Source of the DNA: Flavobacteriales bacterium
Lineage (GTDB): Bacteria; Bacteroidota; Bacteroidia; Flavobacteriales_D; Crocinitomicaceae
Direction: 5' to 3'
DNA length: 44,552 nucleotides
Assembly: GCA_947500875.1 (NCBI GenBank)
Contig: CANMUN010000018.1
Location: forward strand, 1-44,552
The notes beneath the pieces were generated by a model. The model was not told the origin of the DNA. It saw nothing but the letters and a program-made list of their open reading frames with translations, and ran no database searches. Positions within the stretch are counted from its first letter, which is position 1. Every line of letters begins with the position of its first letter. Made by a program: the position numbers and the translations under genes. Of this stretch, positions 27,945 to 36,415 are shown one piece after another.

Positions 27945-28703
27945 ATGGACAACGGTTGGGTTAGGTTTTCCTGCGAAAGCGGGATTGGTAACGTTGAATT
28001 CGGTCACCCACAGAGCAATTCATTGCCTTCAAGTGTATTGAGCGCATTAGCGCAACAGATTACCGAGGCGGATAAAAATCCGGAAGTCAAGGTGATTGTA
28101 TTGGTTTCGAGTGGTTCTAAAACGTTTTGTGCAGGCGCGAGTTTTGACGAATTGTGTTCTATTAGAAATGCGGACGAAGGCCTTACTTTTTTCTCAGGTT
28201 TCGCAAAAGTCATCAACGCATGCCGAAAAGCTGAAAAGCTCATTATTGGACGAATCCAAGGCAAAGCTGTTGGAGGGGGAGTTGGACTTGCCTCTGCAAC
28301 CGACTACTGTTTTGCAACCACCAAGGCCGATGTTAAGTTATCCGAGTTGGCCGTTGGTATTGGACCATTTGTGGTGGGCCCCGCGGTTGAACGAAAGATT
28401 GGACTTTCCGCCATGAGTGAATTAGCCATCAACGCCACCGAATGGAGAAGCGCGCAATGGGCCAAAGAAAAAGGACTTTACACTGATATTTACGAATCCA
28501 TTGAAGAAATGGACGAGGCGATTCATCAATTATCCAAGCGACTGGCTAGCTCCAACCTAGAGGCCATGAAGGAATTAAAGGTCATTTTTTGGCAAGGCAC
28601 CGAACATTGGGATCAATTGCTTATCGAGAGGGCCAAAATTAGCGGCCGACTTGTTTTAAGTGACTTTACCCGTGAAGCCATTGCTCAGTTTAAATCAACT
28701 TAG
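27945..28703 (+). CDS. Enoyl-CoA hydratase/isomerase (crotonase) family protein
   Basis: 252 residues. Crotonase-fold oxyanion-hole segments are KTFCAGASFDE (~63-73) and GKAVGGGVGLASATDYCF (~107-124). The second catalytic glutamate is kept (SELAVGIGP), whereas the first (usually in GGGxEL) is Gly, so isomerase or other crotonase chemistry is as likely as simple hydration. The gene follows the coiled-coil gene with 1-bp spacing. Pathway not evident from neighbours. Confidence 0.85.
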   Translation: MDNGWVRFSCESGIGNVEFGHPQSNSLPSSVLSALAQQITEADKNPEVKVIVLVSSGSKTFCAGASFDELCSIRNADEGLTFFSGFAKVINACRKAEKLIIGRIQGKAVGGGVGLASATDYCFATTKADVKLSELAVGIGPFVVGPAVERKIGLSAMSELAINATEWRSAQWAKEKGLYTDIYESIEEMDEAIHQLSKRLASSNLEAMKELKVIFWQGTEHWDQLLIERAKISGRLVLSDFTREAIAQFKST

Positions 28704-28722
28704 AACTTTTTTTCTTCAAGGG

Positions 28723-28754
28723 TTTGTAATATTAAAACAATACCCCTATCTTTG
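28723..28754 (+). promoter_or_regulatory. Promoter of the rplM-rpsI operon
   Basis: TTTG (28723-28726), a 20-bp spacer and TATCTTTG (28747-28754) match the Bacteroidota -33/-7 consensus. The leader to the GTG start is about 36 nt and has no obvious Shine-Dalgarno sequence. Confidence 0.75.
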
Positions 28755-28794
28755 CACCCCTTAAAATGGGTTTTTAACACTAATTATACAGCAA

Positions 28795-29250
28795 GTGGAT
28801 ACGTTAAGTTATAGAACAGTTTCCGGGAACACAGCAACCGCCAACAAGAAGTGGTATGTGGTTGATGCCGAAGGCCAAAACGTTGGTAGGTTAGCCAGCA
28901 TCGTGGCAAAAGTTATTCGTGGAAAGTACAAAACATGCTACACTCCCCACGCAGACTGCGGGGATAACGTGATTGTTATCAATGCAGAGAAAATCGCATT
29001 TTCGGGTACTAAATTGGTTAACAAAGAATACGTTCGATTTTCAGGTTACCCAGGGGGTCAGCGTTTCACCTCTGCTGAGGAAATGTTGAAAAAACATCCT
29101 GAGCGATTGATAGAGAAAGCGGTCAAAGGCATGCTTCCTAAGAACGCGTTGGGACGTAAATTGTACACGAATTTAATCGTTTACAAAGGCGCAGAGCACC
29201 AACAAGAAGCGCAGCAACCTGAGTTATTGAATATCGAGAATTTTTTATAA
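28795..29250 (+). CDS. rplM: 50S ribosomal protein L13
   Basis: 151 residues from a GTG start. Family hallmarks: KWYVVDAEGQNVGRLAS, IRGKYKTCYTPHADCGDNVIVINAEKI, RVKGMLPKN-type AVKGMLPKNALGRKLYTNL. Standard length. The first gene of a ribosomal operon, 3 bp before rpsI. Confidence 0.97.
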   Translation: MDTLSYRTVSGNTATANKKWYVVDAEGQNVGRLASIVAKVIRGKYKTCYTPHADCGDNVIVINAEKIAFSGTKLVNKEYVRFSGYPGGQRFTSAEEMLKKHPERLIEKAVKGMLPKNALGRKLYTNLIVYKGAEHQQEAQQPELLNIENFL

Positions 29251-29253
29251 GAC

Positions 29254-29640
29254 ATGGAAGTTACCAACTCATTAGGAAGAAGAAAAACGGCCGTTGCGCG
29301 CGTTTATTTAACCAAAGGAACGGGAGTTATTCAAATCAACAACCGCACGTTAGAAGATTTCTTTCCCACGCACCTGTTGCAACGCAAGATTGCACAACCG
29401 TTTGAATTAACTGACACCGTAGGTCAATACGATGTAAAAGCAACGTTAAATGGCGGTGGTATTAACGGACAAGCCGAAGCATTACGACTTGGGATTTCAC
29501 GTGCTTTAGTTGAACTTGCCGAGGAGAATAAAACGCTTTTAAGAGCTGAAGGATTAATGACCCGCGATCCACGAATGGTGGAGCGTAAAAAACCGGGGCG
29601 TCCAAAAGCAAGAAAGAAATTCCAGTTCTCCAAACGTTAA
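29254..29640 (+). CDS. rpsI: 30S ribosomal protein S9
   Basis: 128 residues: GRRKTAVARVYLTKGTG at the start, GGGINGQAEALRLGISRAL in the middle and the basic tail RKKPGRPKARKKFQFSKR that reaches the decoding centre. Normal length, cotranscribed with rplM. Confidence 0.97.
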   Translation: MEVTNSLGRRKTAVARVYLTKGTGVIQINNRTLEDFFPTHLLQRKIAQPFELTDTVGQYDVKATLNGGGINGQAEALRLGISRALVELAEENKTLLRAEGLMTRDPRMVERKKPGRPKARKKFQFSKR

Positions 29641-29664
29641 TGGAATTTTTGGGTTTAGTATCCA

Positions 29665-29709
29665 AATAGCAAGGTACCTTAATCGCTGGATTACCCCTCG
29701 CTATTGTTT
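29665..29709 (+). promoter_or_regulatory. Hairpin between rpsI and rpsB (terminator/leader candidate)
   Basis: AATAGCAAGG (29665-29674) pairs with CCTCGCTATT (29696-29705) with one mismatch and is followed by GTTTT. It may terminate rplM-rpsI or belong to a regulatory leader of rpsB; a clear promoter box for rpsB was not seen in the remaining 30 bp. Confidence 0.4.
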
Positions 29710-29740
29710 TAAGTATAGGAACGTAAACAAATAATATAAT

Positions 29741-30685
29741 ATGTCTAATTTAACTTTTGAAAAACTCTTGGCTGCCGGTGTACATTTTGGTCACCTAAAG
29801 CGCAAGTGGAACCCCGCAATGGCTCCTTACATCTTTGAAGAAAAGAAAGGGATTCATATCATTGACCTAAATAAAACCATGGTTTCCTTGAACCAGGCGT
29901 CTGCTGCGATGAGGCAAATTGCTCGGTCCGGGAAAAAAGTTCTTTTTGTCGCCACTAAAAAACAAGCGAAAGAAATCGTTGAGCAACGAGTGGCACAAGT
30001 CAACATGCCCTACGTAACAGAGCGTTGGTCCGGAGGGATGTTAACCAACCTGACGACTACACGTAAGTCCATTAAAAAAATGGCGCTCATCGATAAAATG
30101 AAGTCCGATGGAACGTGGGACACCCTGAACAAAAGAGAGAAGTTGTTCAAAACCCGTCAGCGAGAAAAATTGGAAAAAACCTTTGGTTCCATTGCTGATA
30201 TGACACGCACTCCAGCGGCGATATTTATTGTTGACATCGTGAAGGAACACATTGCATTAGCAGAAGCGAAGCGGTTAAACATTCCTACCTTCGCTATCGT
30301 GGATACGAACTCCAATCCGAAATTGGTGGATTTCCCCATTCCTGCGAACGATGACGCCACGAAGTCCATTGCTTTAATTCTTGAAGAAATATGCGGAGCC
30401 ATACAACAAGGATTGGATGAGCGCAAAAACGGCAAAGACGACCCAGAATTCAACGACGATACTGAAGGTGAAGCCGATGGTATTTTGGTTACCGACGCTG
30501 CCGACCGGCCAAAACGCACCCGCAAAGCGAAAGCGGAAGCAACAGAAGTAAGTGCTGAGCCTACAGACATCCAAGCTCCCACAGAAGCGGTTGTTACGGA
30601 TACCAACGAGGTCATTGAAAGCAGTGAAACGGTTGAAGCAAGCGAAAACAATTCTGCCGAAGAAACCCCAAACGAAGAGCAATAA
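29741..30685 (+). CDS. rpsB: 30S ribosomal protein S2 with acidic C-terminal extension
   Basis: 314 residues. The S2 core (1-~230) is clear: LLAAGVHFGHLKRKWNPAM, WSGGMLTNLTT, RLNIPTFAIVDTNSNP. About 80 further residues are Ala/Glu/Thr-rich and acidic (e.g. RKAKAEATEVSAEPTDIQA), well beyond the ~240-residue norm and probably disordered. It is followed by tsf at 18 bp, the usual rpsB-tsf pair. Confidence 0.96.
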   Translation: MSNLTFEKLLAAGVHFGHLKRKWNPAMAPYIFEEKKGIHIIDLNKTMVSLNQASAAMRQIARSGKKVLFVATKKQAKEIVEQRVAQVNMPYVTERWSGGMLTNLTTTRKSIKKMALIDKMKSDGTWDTLNKREKLFKTRQREKLEKTFGSIADMTRTPAAIFIVDIVKEHIALAEAKRLNIPTFAIVDTNSNPKLVDFPIPANDDATKSIALILEEICGAIQQGLDERKNGKDDPEFNDDTEGEADGILVTDAADRPKRTRKAKAEATEVSAEPTDIQAPTEAVVTDTNEVIESSETVEASENNSAEETPNEEQ

Positions 30686-30703
30686 TTTATAAAAAATACG
30701 ATC

Positions 30704-31534
30704 ATGGCAATTACCGCTTCTGATGTAAACAAACTGCGCCAGCAAACCGGTGCGGGTATGATGGACTGTAAAAACGCGTTGACTGAAGCCAACGGAGATT
30801 TTGAAATGGCTGTTGATATCCTTCGTAAAAAGGGGCAAAAAATCGCGGCAAAACGGGGAGATAATGAAGCCCGAGAAGGACTCATCATTGCGCAAACTTC
30901 CGCTGACAAACAAGCTGGGGTTATTTTAACCCTAAACTGTGAAACGGATTTCGTTGCAAAGAACGATGGCTATAATGCTCTAGTTCAGTCGCTCGTTGAT
31001 TTGGCTTTAAAACATTTACCTGAATCCGTCGAAGCACTGAAAGCTCTTCCTTACGATGATCGTTTAAGCGTCGATGAAAAAATCACGGAACAGATTGGAG
31101 TTATCGGTGAAAAATTAGACCTTTCTGGGTATGCAGTATTGCGTGGTGAGCAAGTGGTTGCTTACAACCACCCAGGAAATCAATTGGCTACCCTGTTGGT
31201 TTTGAACCATGGTTCTGAGGCCGTTGCTGAAGCTGGACGTCAAGTTGCAATGCAAGTTGCAGCCATGAACCCAATTGCTATCAACAAGGACGGAGTGGAT
31301 GCTCGCACCATTGAACGAGAAATTGAGATTGGCAAGGAATTGGCGATTCAAGAAGGAAAACCCGCAGAAATGGCTGAGAAAATTGCCATGGGACGATTGA
31401 ATAAGTTTTTCCAAGAAAACACCCTGTTGAGCCAACAGTTTGTATGGGACAACAAGTTGACCATCGAACAATATTTGAATTCCACCGAAAAAGGCTTAAC
31501 CGTACTAGAGTTCAAGCGCTTTTCATTAAGTTAA
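30704..31534 (+). CDS. tsf: Elongation factor Ts
   Basis: 276 residues. Signature [37 protein letters not shown] at the N-terminus and [11 protein letters not shown] in the core; it recycles EF-Tu by GDP release. A strong terminator follows. Confidence 0.97.
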   Translation: MAITASDVNKLRQQTGAGMMDCKNALTEANGDFEMAVDILRKKGQKIAAKRGDNEAREGLIIAQTSADKQAGVILTLNCETDFVAKNDGYNALVQSLVDLALKHLPESVEALKALPYDDRLSVDEKITEQIGVIGEKLDLSGYAVLRGEQVVAYNHPGNQLATLLVLNHGSEAVAEAGRQVAMQVAAMNPIAINKDGVDARTIEREIEIGKELAIQEGKPAEMAEKIAMGRLNKFFQENTLLSQQFVWDNKLTIEQYLNSTEKGLTVLEFKRFSLS

Positions 31535-31537
31535 TTA

Positions 31538-31564
31538 GAGCCCGCAACAGCGGGCTTTTTTTTT
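31538..31564 (+). terminator. Rho-independent terminator of rpsB-tsf
   Basis: AGCCCGC and GCGGGCT form a 7-bp GC-rich stem with a 3-4 nt loop followed by nine T. Confidence 0.88.
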
Positions 31565-31592
31565 GCATCCACGGGAACAATCAATATTTATT

Positions 31593-31600
31593 TATCTTTG
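31593..31600 (+). promoter_or_regulatory. -7 promoter box TATCTTTG of pyrH-frr
   Basis: Exact TAnnTTTG match 11 bp before the pyrH ATG and ~30 bp past the tsf terminator, so pyrH-frr form their own unit. Confidence 0.55.
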
Positions 31601-31611
31601 AATCTGCAATT

Positions 31612-32319
31612 ATGAAGTACCAACGCATCTTATTAAAGTTAAGCGGGGAATCCCTGATGGGGGACAAACAATTCGGAATTGACAACCAGCGCTTAGCGAA
31701 CTACGCCCATGAAATAAAAGAAATACATGCCATGGGTGTAGAAATTGCCATTGTGATTGGTGGTGGAAACATTTTCCGAGGGGTTCAAGCCGAGCAAGGG
31801 GGTATGGACCGAACGCACGGCGACTACATGGGAATGCTGGCAACCATGATTAATTCCATGGCCTTGCAGGCAGCGCTTGAATCCATTGAGCTACCTACAC
31901 GGCTGTTGTCGGCCATAGAAATGAAAGCCATTGCAGAACCCTTTATACGTCGTAGAGCGGTGCGACACTTGGAGAAAGGCAGAATAGTAATTTTTGGAGC
32001 AGGAACCGGAAATCCCTATTTCACGACGGACTCGGCAGCATCGTTGCGCGCCATTGAAATCAATGCCGACGTCATTTTAAAAGGCACGAGGGTTGATGGA
32101 ATTTATACGGCCGATCCATTTAAAGACCCGAGCGCTACAAAATTCGACGAAATCACCTTCGACGAGGTGTACGAGAAAGGTTTGAGCGTCATGGACTTAA
32201 CCGCGTTCACGCTGTGCAAAGAAAACGACCTGCCCATTATCGTATTCGACATGGATACTCCCGGAAACTTAAAGCAATTGATGCAAGATAAAAAAATTGG
32301 AACCCTTGTAAGAAATTAA
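31612..32319 (+). CDS. pyrH: UMP kinase
   Basis: 235 residues from the ATG at 31612 ([17 protein letters not shown]). Amino-acid-kinase-fold motifs: [37 protein letters not shown], then [18 protein letters not shown]. It phosphorylates UMP to UDP. A longer frame upstream runs through the terminator and promoter and is rejected. frr starts 3 bp after. Confidence 0.96.
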   Translation: MKYQRILLKLSGESLMGDKQFGIDNQRLANYAHEIKEIHAMGVEIAIVIGGGNIFRGVQAEQGGMDRTHGDYMGMLATMINSMALQAALESIELPTRLLSAIEMKAIAEPFIRRRAVRHLEKGRIVIFGAGTGNPYFTTDSAASLRAIEINADVILKGTRVDGIYTADPFKDPSATKFDEITFDEVYEKGLSVMDLTAFTLCKENDLPIIVFDMDTPGNLKQLMQDKKIGTLVRN

Positions 32320-32322
32320 GCA

Positions 32323-32886
32323 ATGACAGAAGAATTAGATTTAATTTTTGACGAACTCAAGTCTTCCAATGATAAGACTTTAGGGCACTTAGAAAACGAG
32401 TTAACCAAAGTTCGAGCAGGGAAAGCGACCCCTGCAATGCTGAATGGAGTCATGGTAGAATATTATGGAGCCATGACCCCTTTGCAACAAGTTGCGAACG
32501 TGAATACCGTTGATGCTCGAACCATTGTGGTGCAACCCTGGGAAAAATCCATGCTGAATGAAATTGCGCGAGGAATCATCAACGCTAACCTCGGCCTCAA
32601 TCCTCAAAACAACGGTGAGCAACTCATGATTGCCGTTCCCTTGCTCACCGAAGAACGCCGTCGTGAATTGGTTAAACGGTCTAAAACTGAAGGTGAAAAC
32701 GCCAAAGTGGGTGTTAGAAACCACCGGAAAGACGCAATGGATATGATCAAAGACCTCAAGAACGACGGTCTTTCCGAAGACATGGCGAAAGGCGCAGAAG
32801 AGGAAGTACAGCAAATCACCAACCGTTTCATCAAAAAAATCGATGACATTCTGGAAATCAAAGAGAAAGATATTATGACGATATAA
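32323..32886 (+). CDS. frr: Ribosome recycling factor
   Basis: 187 residues. Typical RRF pattern HLENELTKVRAGKATPAMLNG, QPWEKSMLNEIARGI, GLNPQNNGEQLMIAVPLLTEERRRELVK, and C-terminal ITNRFIKKIDDILEIKEKDIM. It splits post-termination ribosomes with EF-G. Last gene of pyrH-frr. Confidence 0.97.
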   Translation: MTEELDLIFDELKSSNDKTLGHLENELTKVRAGKATPAMLNGVMVEYYGAMTPLQQVANVNTVDARTIVVQPWEKSMLNEIARGIINANLGLNPQNNGEQLMIAVPLLTEERRRELVKRSKTEGENAKVGVRNHRKDAMDMIKDLKNDGLSEDMAKGAEEEVQQITNRFIKKIDDILEIKEKDIMTI

Positions 32887-32912
32887 AAAAAGGAGGCCGA
32901 GGCCTCCTTTTT
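32886..32912. terminator. Bidirectional terminator between frr and hppD
   Basis: GGAGGCC and GGCCTCC with flanking A and T runs make a 12-bp stem around a 2-nt centre, able to end both convergent units. Confidence 0.88.
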
Positions 32913-32915
32913 AAG

Positions 32916-34079
32916 TTAAAGTGTTCCCCTGTTTTCTTGTTCCCGCTCAATCGCTTCGAATAAAGCTTTAAAATTACCCTTACCAAAAGATTGCGCTCCT
33001 TTGCGTTGAATGACTTCGAAAAACAAGGTCGGACGATCAACCACAGGTTTGGTGAACAGCTGCAGTAAATACCCTTCGTCGTCACGGTCAATTAAAACGC
33101 CGTGTTGCTTCAAGGTTTCGACATCTTCGTCGATGGACCCTACCCTTTCCAATAAATCGTCGTAATACGTTTCCGGAACGTACAGAAATTCAACCCCTCT
33201 CTGGCGCATAGCACTTACCGTTTCAATAATGTTATCGGTGGCAACCGCGATGTGTTGTACCCCCGGTCCTTTGTAAAAATCCAAATACTCTTCAATTTGG
33301 GACTTTTTCTTGCCTTCCGCCGGCTCGTTGATGGGAAATTTAATCCTTCCATTGCCGTTGCTCATAACCTTCGACATTAAAGCTGTATACTCGGTTGAAA
33401 TGTCTTTATCGTCGAACGAAACGATTTGCGCAAAGCCCATGACTTTAGCGTAAAATTCAACCCACGTATTCATTTCATTCCAACCGACATTCCCTACCAT
33501 GTGGTCGATGAATTTCAAGCCTACGGGTGCGGGATTGTAATGCGAATTCCAGGTTTTATATCCGGGTAAAAATACCCCGCGGTAGTTTTTGCGCTCAACA
33601 AAAATGTGCACTGTTTCTCCGTAGGTATAAATTCCGGAACGAATTACTTCACCGTGCTCATCCGTTTCTTTGGTGGGTTGCATATAAGGTTTTGCTCCGC
33701 GACGCACCGTTTCCTCAAAGGCTTTCGTTGCGTCTTCCACCCACAAAGCAACCACTTTTACCCCGTCACCGTGCACATTGATGTGCTCGTTAATCAATCC
33801 GCCCTCGTTTAAGGGAGTGGTGAGTACTAACCGGATTTTATCCTGCTTTAACACATAAGAAACCCGGTCCTTCATCCCCGTTTCTAACCCTGCATACGCT
33901 TCCGACTGAAACCCAAAAGCGGTTTTATAAAAATGTGCCGATTGTTTGGCGTTGCCCACGTACAATTCCACGTAGTCGGTACCCAGCAAGGGTAGAAAAT
34001 CCTCTGCTTCGGAAAAAATCTTTTTCAATCCGTATTCGTAGTTCGGGAGGTCGGACAAGTTTTTAATTTCTGCTGACAT
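32916..34079 (-). CDS. hppD: 4-hydroxyphenylpyruvate dioxygenase
   Basis: 387 residues with two VOC domains. The iron-binding triad is visible: His193 (FIDHMVGNV), His276 (GVQHIAVAT) and Glu355 (LFFEVIQRKG). C-terminal GFGKGNF-type helix (SFGKGNFKALFEAIEREQ) is the conserved gating helix. It turns 4-hydroxyphenylpyruvate into homogentisate. It is 13 bp downstream of hmgA, the next enzyme in tyrosine breakdown. Confidence 0.95.
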   Translation of the reverse strand: MSAEIKNLSDLPNYEYGLKKIFSEAEDFLPLLGTDYVELYVGNAKQSAHFYKTAFGFQSEAYAGLETGMKDRVSYVLKQDKIRLVLTTPLNEGGLINEHINVHGDGVKVVALWVEDATKAFEETVRRGAKPYMQPTKETDEHGEVIRSGIYTYGETVHIFVERKNYRGVFLPGYKTWNSHYNPAPVGLKFIDHMVGNVGWNEMNTWVEFYAKVMGFAQIVSFDDKDISTEYTALMSKVMSNGNGRIKFPINEPAEGKKKSQIEEYLDFYKGPGVQHIAVATDNIIETVSAMRQRGVEFLYVPETYYDDLLERVGSIDEDVETLKQHGVLIDRDDEGYLLQLFTKPVVDRPTLFFEVIQRKGAQSFGKGNFKALFEAIEREQENRGTL

Positions 34080-34092
34080 AATTTAATGTTTT

Positions 34093-35250
34093 TTAATGCA
34101 ACCAAGACTTTTCGTAGCCCTCTACTTTCAATCCTAGCGCCTGTTGTGTGATTTTTAATGGTTTAAAGGTATCCACCATAACGGCTAACTCTTGGGTTTC
34201 TTTTTTTCCAATGCTTCGTTCATAGGCCCCAGGATGGGGTCCGTGCGGAATACCTCCGGGATGTAGGGTAATCTGGCCTTGTTTAATATCGTTTCTGCTC
34301 ATAAAATCGCCGTCGACATAGTATAAAACCTCATCCGAATCGATGTTGCTATGGTTGTATGGTGCAGGAATGGAATCGGGATGATAATCGTAAAGCCTTG
34401 GCACGAAAGAACAGAGCACAAAACCCGATGTTTCAAAGGTTTGATGCACCGGAGGTGGTTGATGAACACGGCCGGTGATGGGTTCAAATTCATGGATGGA
34501 AAAGGCATACGGATAATTGAAACCGTCCCAACCCACCACATTAAAGGGATGATGCTGATACACGTATTCGTACATCACGTCTTGCTTTTTGATCTTAATG
34601 AGAAACTCCCCTTCGGTATCGTGCGTTTCCAAGGTGTGAGGCGGACGAATGTCGCGCTCGCAATAAGGCGAGTGCTCCAACAACTGTCCGAACCAATTTC
34701 GATAACGTTTTGGAGTATATACCGGGTTAAACGACTGAACGATGAAAAGCCGATTGTTAGCGTCGTTGAAATGCATTTGGTATATCATACCACGAGGAAT
34801 CACCAGATAATCACCGTAGGCAAAATCGATGTTGCCCAATTGGGTTTTGAGCGTACCGCTACCTTTATGAATGAAAATTATTTCATCTGCATCGGCATTT
34901 TTGTAGAAATAATCCGTCATGGAACCCGTTGGTGAAGCCAACTCAATGTAACAATCCGAATTAACCAACACAGGAGTTCTGCTTGCTAAAAAATCGGGAT
35001 TCGAAGCCAATTGGAAGCCTTGCAAGGAAAACATGGTCATGTGCTTGTCCAAGGCAATTTCCGGAGCAACGGAAGTGCTACCCAGAATGGATTTTACCAC
35101 CGTGGGTGGATGAACGTGGTATAGCAAAGATGACATGCCATCGAACCCTATGGTTCCAAACAACTGTTCGTGGTAGAGAGAACCGTTGGGCTGTCGAAAG
35201 ACCGTATGGCGCTTCGGAGGAATGGATCCGAGTTTGTAATAAAAGGGCAT
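34093..35250 (-). CDS. hmgA: Homogentisate 1,2-dioxygenase
   Basis: 385 residues, a cupin-type enzyme. The N-terminal half has PRGMIYQMHF; the C-terminal half has HEFEPITGRVHQPPPVHQTFE and HPGGIPHGPHPGAYE (His330, His336), matching the ferrous-iron site region. It is shorter than the ~440-residue proteobacterial form but usual for Bacteroidota. It opens homogentisate to maleylacetoacetate. First gene of hmgA-hppD; isomerase and fumarylacetoacetase are not in the window. Confidence 0.92.
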   Translation of the reverse strand: MPFYYKLGSIPPKRHTVFRQPNGSLYHEQLFGTIGFDGMSSLLYHVHPPTVVKSILGSTSVAPEIALDKHMTMFSLQGFQLASNPDFLASRTPVLVNSDCYIELASPTGSMTDYFYKNADADEIIFIHKGSGTLKTQLGNIDFAYGDYLVIPRGMIYQMHFNDANNRLFIVQSFNPVYTPKRYRNWFGQLLEHSPYCERDIRPPHTLETHDTEGEFLIKIKKQDVMYEYVYQHHPFNVVGWDGFNYPYAFSIHEFEPITGRVHQPPPVHQTFETSGFVLCSFVPRLYDYHPDSIPAPYNHSNIDSDEVLYYVDGDFMSRNDIKQGQITLHPGGIPHGPHPGAYERSIGKKETQELAVMVDTFKPLKITQQALGLKVEGYEKSWLH

Positions 35251-35268
35251 AGTTCGTTAAATAAAAGT

Positions 35269-35276
35269 CAAAATTA
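35269..35276 (-). promoter_or_regulatory. -7 promoter box of hmgA-hppD
   Basis: The plus strand CAAAATTA is TAATTTTG on the minus strand, a TAnnTTTG match 18 bp before the hmgA start. Confidence 0.45.
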
Positions 35277-35348
35277 CCAATGGTACTGCAAGTTACAAAT
35301 GATTTTCATCAGTTTTTTAAAAAGCATTTTTTTTGAGGGGAAGTTGGC

Positions 35349-35356
35349 TAAATTTG
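35349..35356 (+). promoter_or_regulatory. -7 promoter box TAAATTTG of the threonine dehydrogenase gene
   Basis: TAnnTTTG match ending exactly 4 nt before the ATG at 35361; the transcript is predicted to be leaderless. Confidence 0.55.
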
Positions 35357-35360
35357 CCGT

Positions 35361-36299
35361 ATGAGAAAAACGTTAATCATCGGAGCTGGGGGGCAAATAG
35401 GCACGGAACTTACGCTGGCACTTCGAAAGAAATGGGGTAAAGATCAAGTGATTGCTTCCGACATTAAGACGGAAAAACCCACGAATTTAAGCGAGGGTCC
35501 GTATGTGGCCTTAGACATATTGAACAGGGATGCGGTCCGTGAGTTTATTATTAACGAAAAAATTGAAACCGTTTACTTGTTGGCGGCACTTTTATCTGCA
35601 ACCGCAGAAAAACAACCGGACTTTGCGTGGAAATTGAACATGGAAGGATTATTCACGATCTTGGATTTGGCCAAAGAAGGATATTTGAAACAAATATTTT
35701 GGCCGAGTTCCATTGCCGTTTTTGGTCCAACAACCCCGAGAGACCATACTCCACAATTCACGGTGATGGAACCTTCGACCGTGTATGGAATTTCGAAACA
35801 AGCCGGAGAACGTTGGTGCGAATATTACAACCAACGGTACCAAGTAGACGTTAGAAGCCTGCGCTATCCCGGGCTTATTTCGTATAAAAGTCCTCCGGGA
35901 GGTGGTACCACCGATTATGCGGTAGATATCTTCTATCAGGCAAAAAAAAGCGGCAGCTACGAGTGCTTTTTATCGGAAGATACTGCGCTTCCAATGATGT
36001 TCATGGACGACGCTATACGCGCAACCATTGAATTAATGGAAGCCCCTAGAGAACAATTAAGGATCAAATCTTCGTACAATTTAGGAGGGATATCCTTCAC
36101 TCCCAAGGAAATAGCCGCGAGCATACAGGAGCACATGCCCGAATTCACAATCCGTTATGCCCCTGATTTTCGTCAAGCAATTGCCGATTCTTGGCCGAAA
36201 TCCATCGATGACAGCTATGCGCAATCGGACTGGAATTGGAAATCGGAGTACAATTTATCCGATTTGACCCAAGAAATGCTCGAAAACATCGATTTATAA
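35361..36299 (+). CDS. SDR-type L-threonine 3-dehydrogenase
   Basis: 312 residues of the extended short-chain dehydrogenase (GalE-like) type. NAD-binding GAGGQIG (8-14), active-site Ser region WPSSIAVFGP (114-123) and YGISK with Tyr142/Lys146. The segment YPGLISYKSPPGGGTTDYAVDIFYQA is typical of the Bacteroidota/archaeal GalE-like threonine dehydrogenases, which oxidise threonine to 2-amino-3-ketobutyrate. The partner ketobutyrate lyase (kbl) is not in the window. Confidence 0.88.
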   Translation: MRKTLIIGAGGQIGTELTLALRKKWGKDQVIASDIKTEKPTNLSEGPYVALDILNRDAVREFIINEKIETVYLLAALLSATAEKQPDFAWKLNMEGLFTILDLAKEGYLKQIFWPSSIAVFGPTTPRDHTPQFTVMEPSTVYGISKQAGERWCEYYNQRYQVDVRSLRYPGLISYKSPPGGGTTDYAVDIFYQAKKSGSYECFLSEDTALPMMFMDDAIRATIELMEAPREQLRIKSSYNLGGISFTPKEIAASIQEHMPEFTIRYAPDFRQAIADSWPKSIDDSYAQSDWNWKSEYNLSDLTQEMLENIDL

Positions 36300-36325
36300 A
36301 TCGTTGATTCATAGCTGTTTGAAAA

Positions 36326-36395
36326 GTTTTTAACAGATTTTTTCATTTTGTTTAATTTTTTATTTGATTTGTTAAACAGTTTTTGTTTAACTTTG
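36326..36395 (+). promoter_or_regulatory. Promoter and inverted-repeat operator of the sigma factor/carotenoid operon
   Basis: TTTG (36363-36366), a 21-bp spacer and TAACTTTG (36388-36395) match the -33/-7 consensus. GTTAAAC (36371-36377) and GTTTAAC (36385-36391) are perfect inverted 7-mers with a 7-bp spacer; they lie between the promoter elements and run into the -7 box. Further half-sites occur upstream: GTTTAAT (36350-36356) and GTTTTTAAC (36326-36334). The position suggests a repressor or MerR-type regulator that controls the operon; the regulator is not in this window. Confidence 0.65.
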
Positions 36396-36415
36396 GCTCA
36401 ATAAAATTAAACAAC

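Noticed and set aside
30157..30909. Long antisense open frame (~250 codons) across rpsB and tsf
   Set aside because: Fully inside two strong ribosomal-operon genes; serine/valine-rich translation is the shadow of their codon use.
34351..34935. Plus-strand open frame of ~194 codons inside hmgA
   Set aside because: Opposite strand of a clear dioxygenase gene, no domain pattern.
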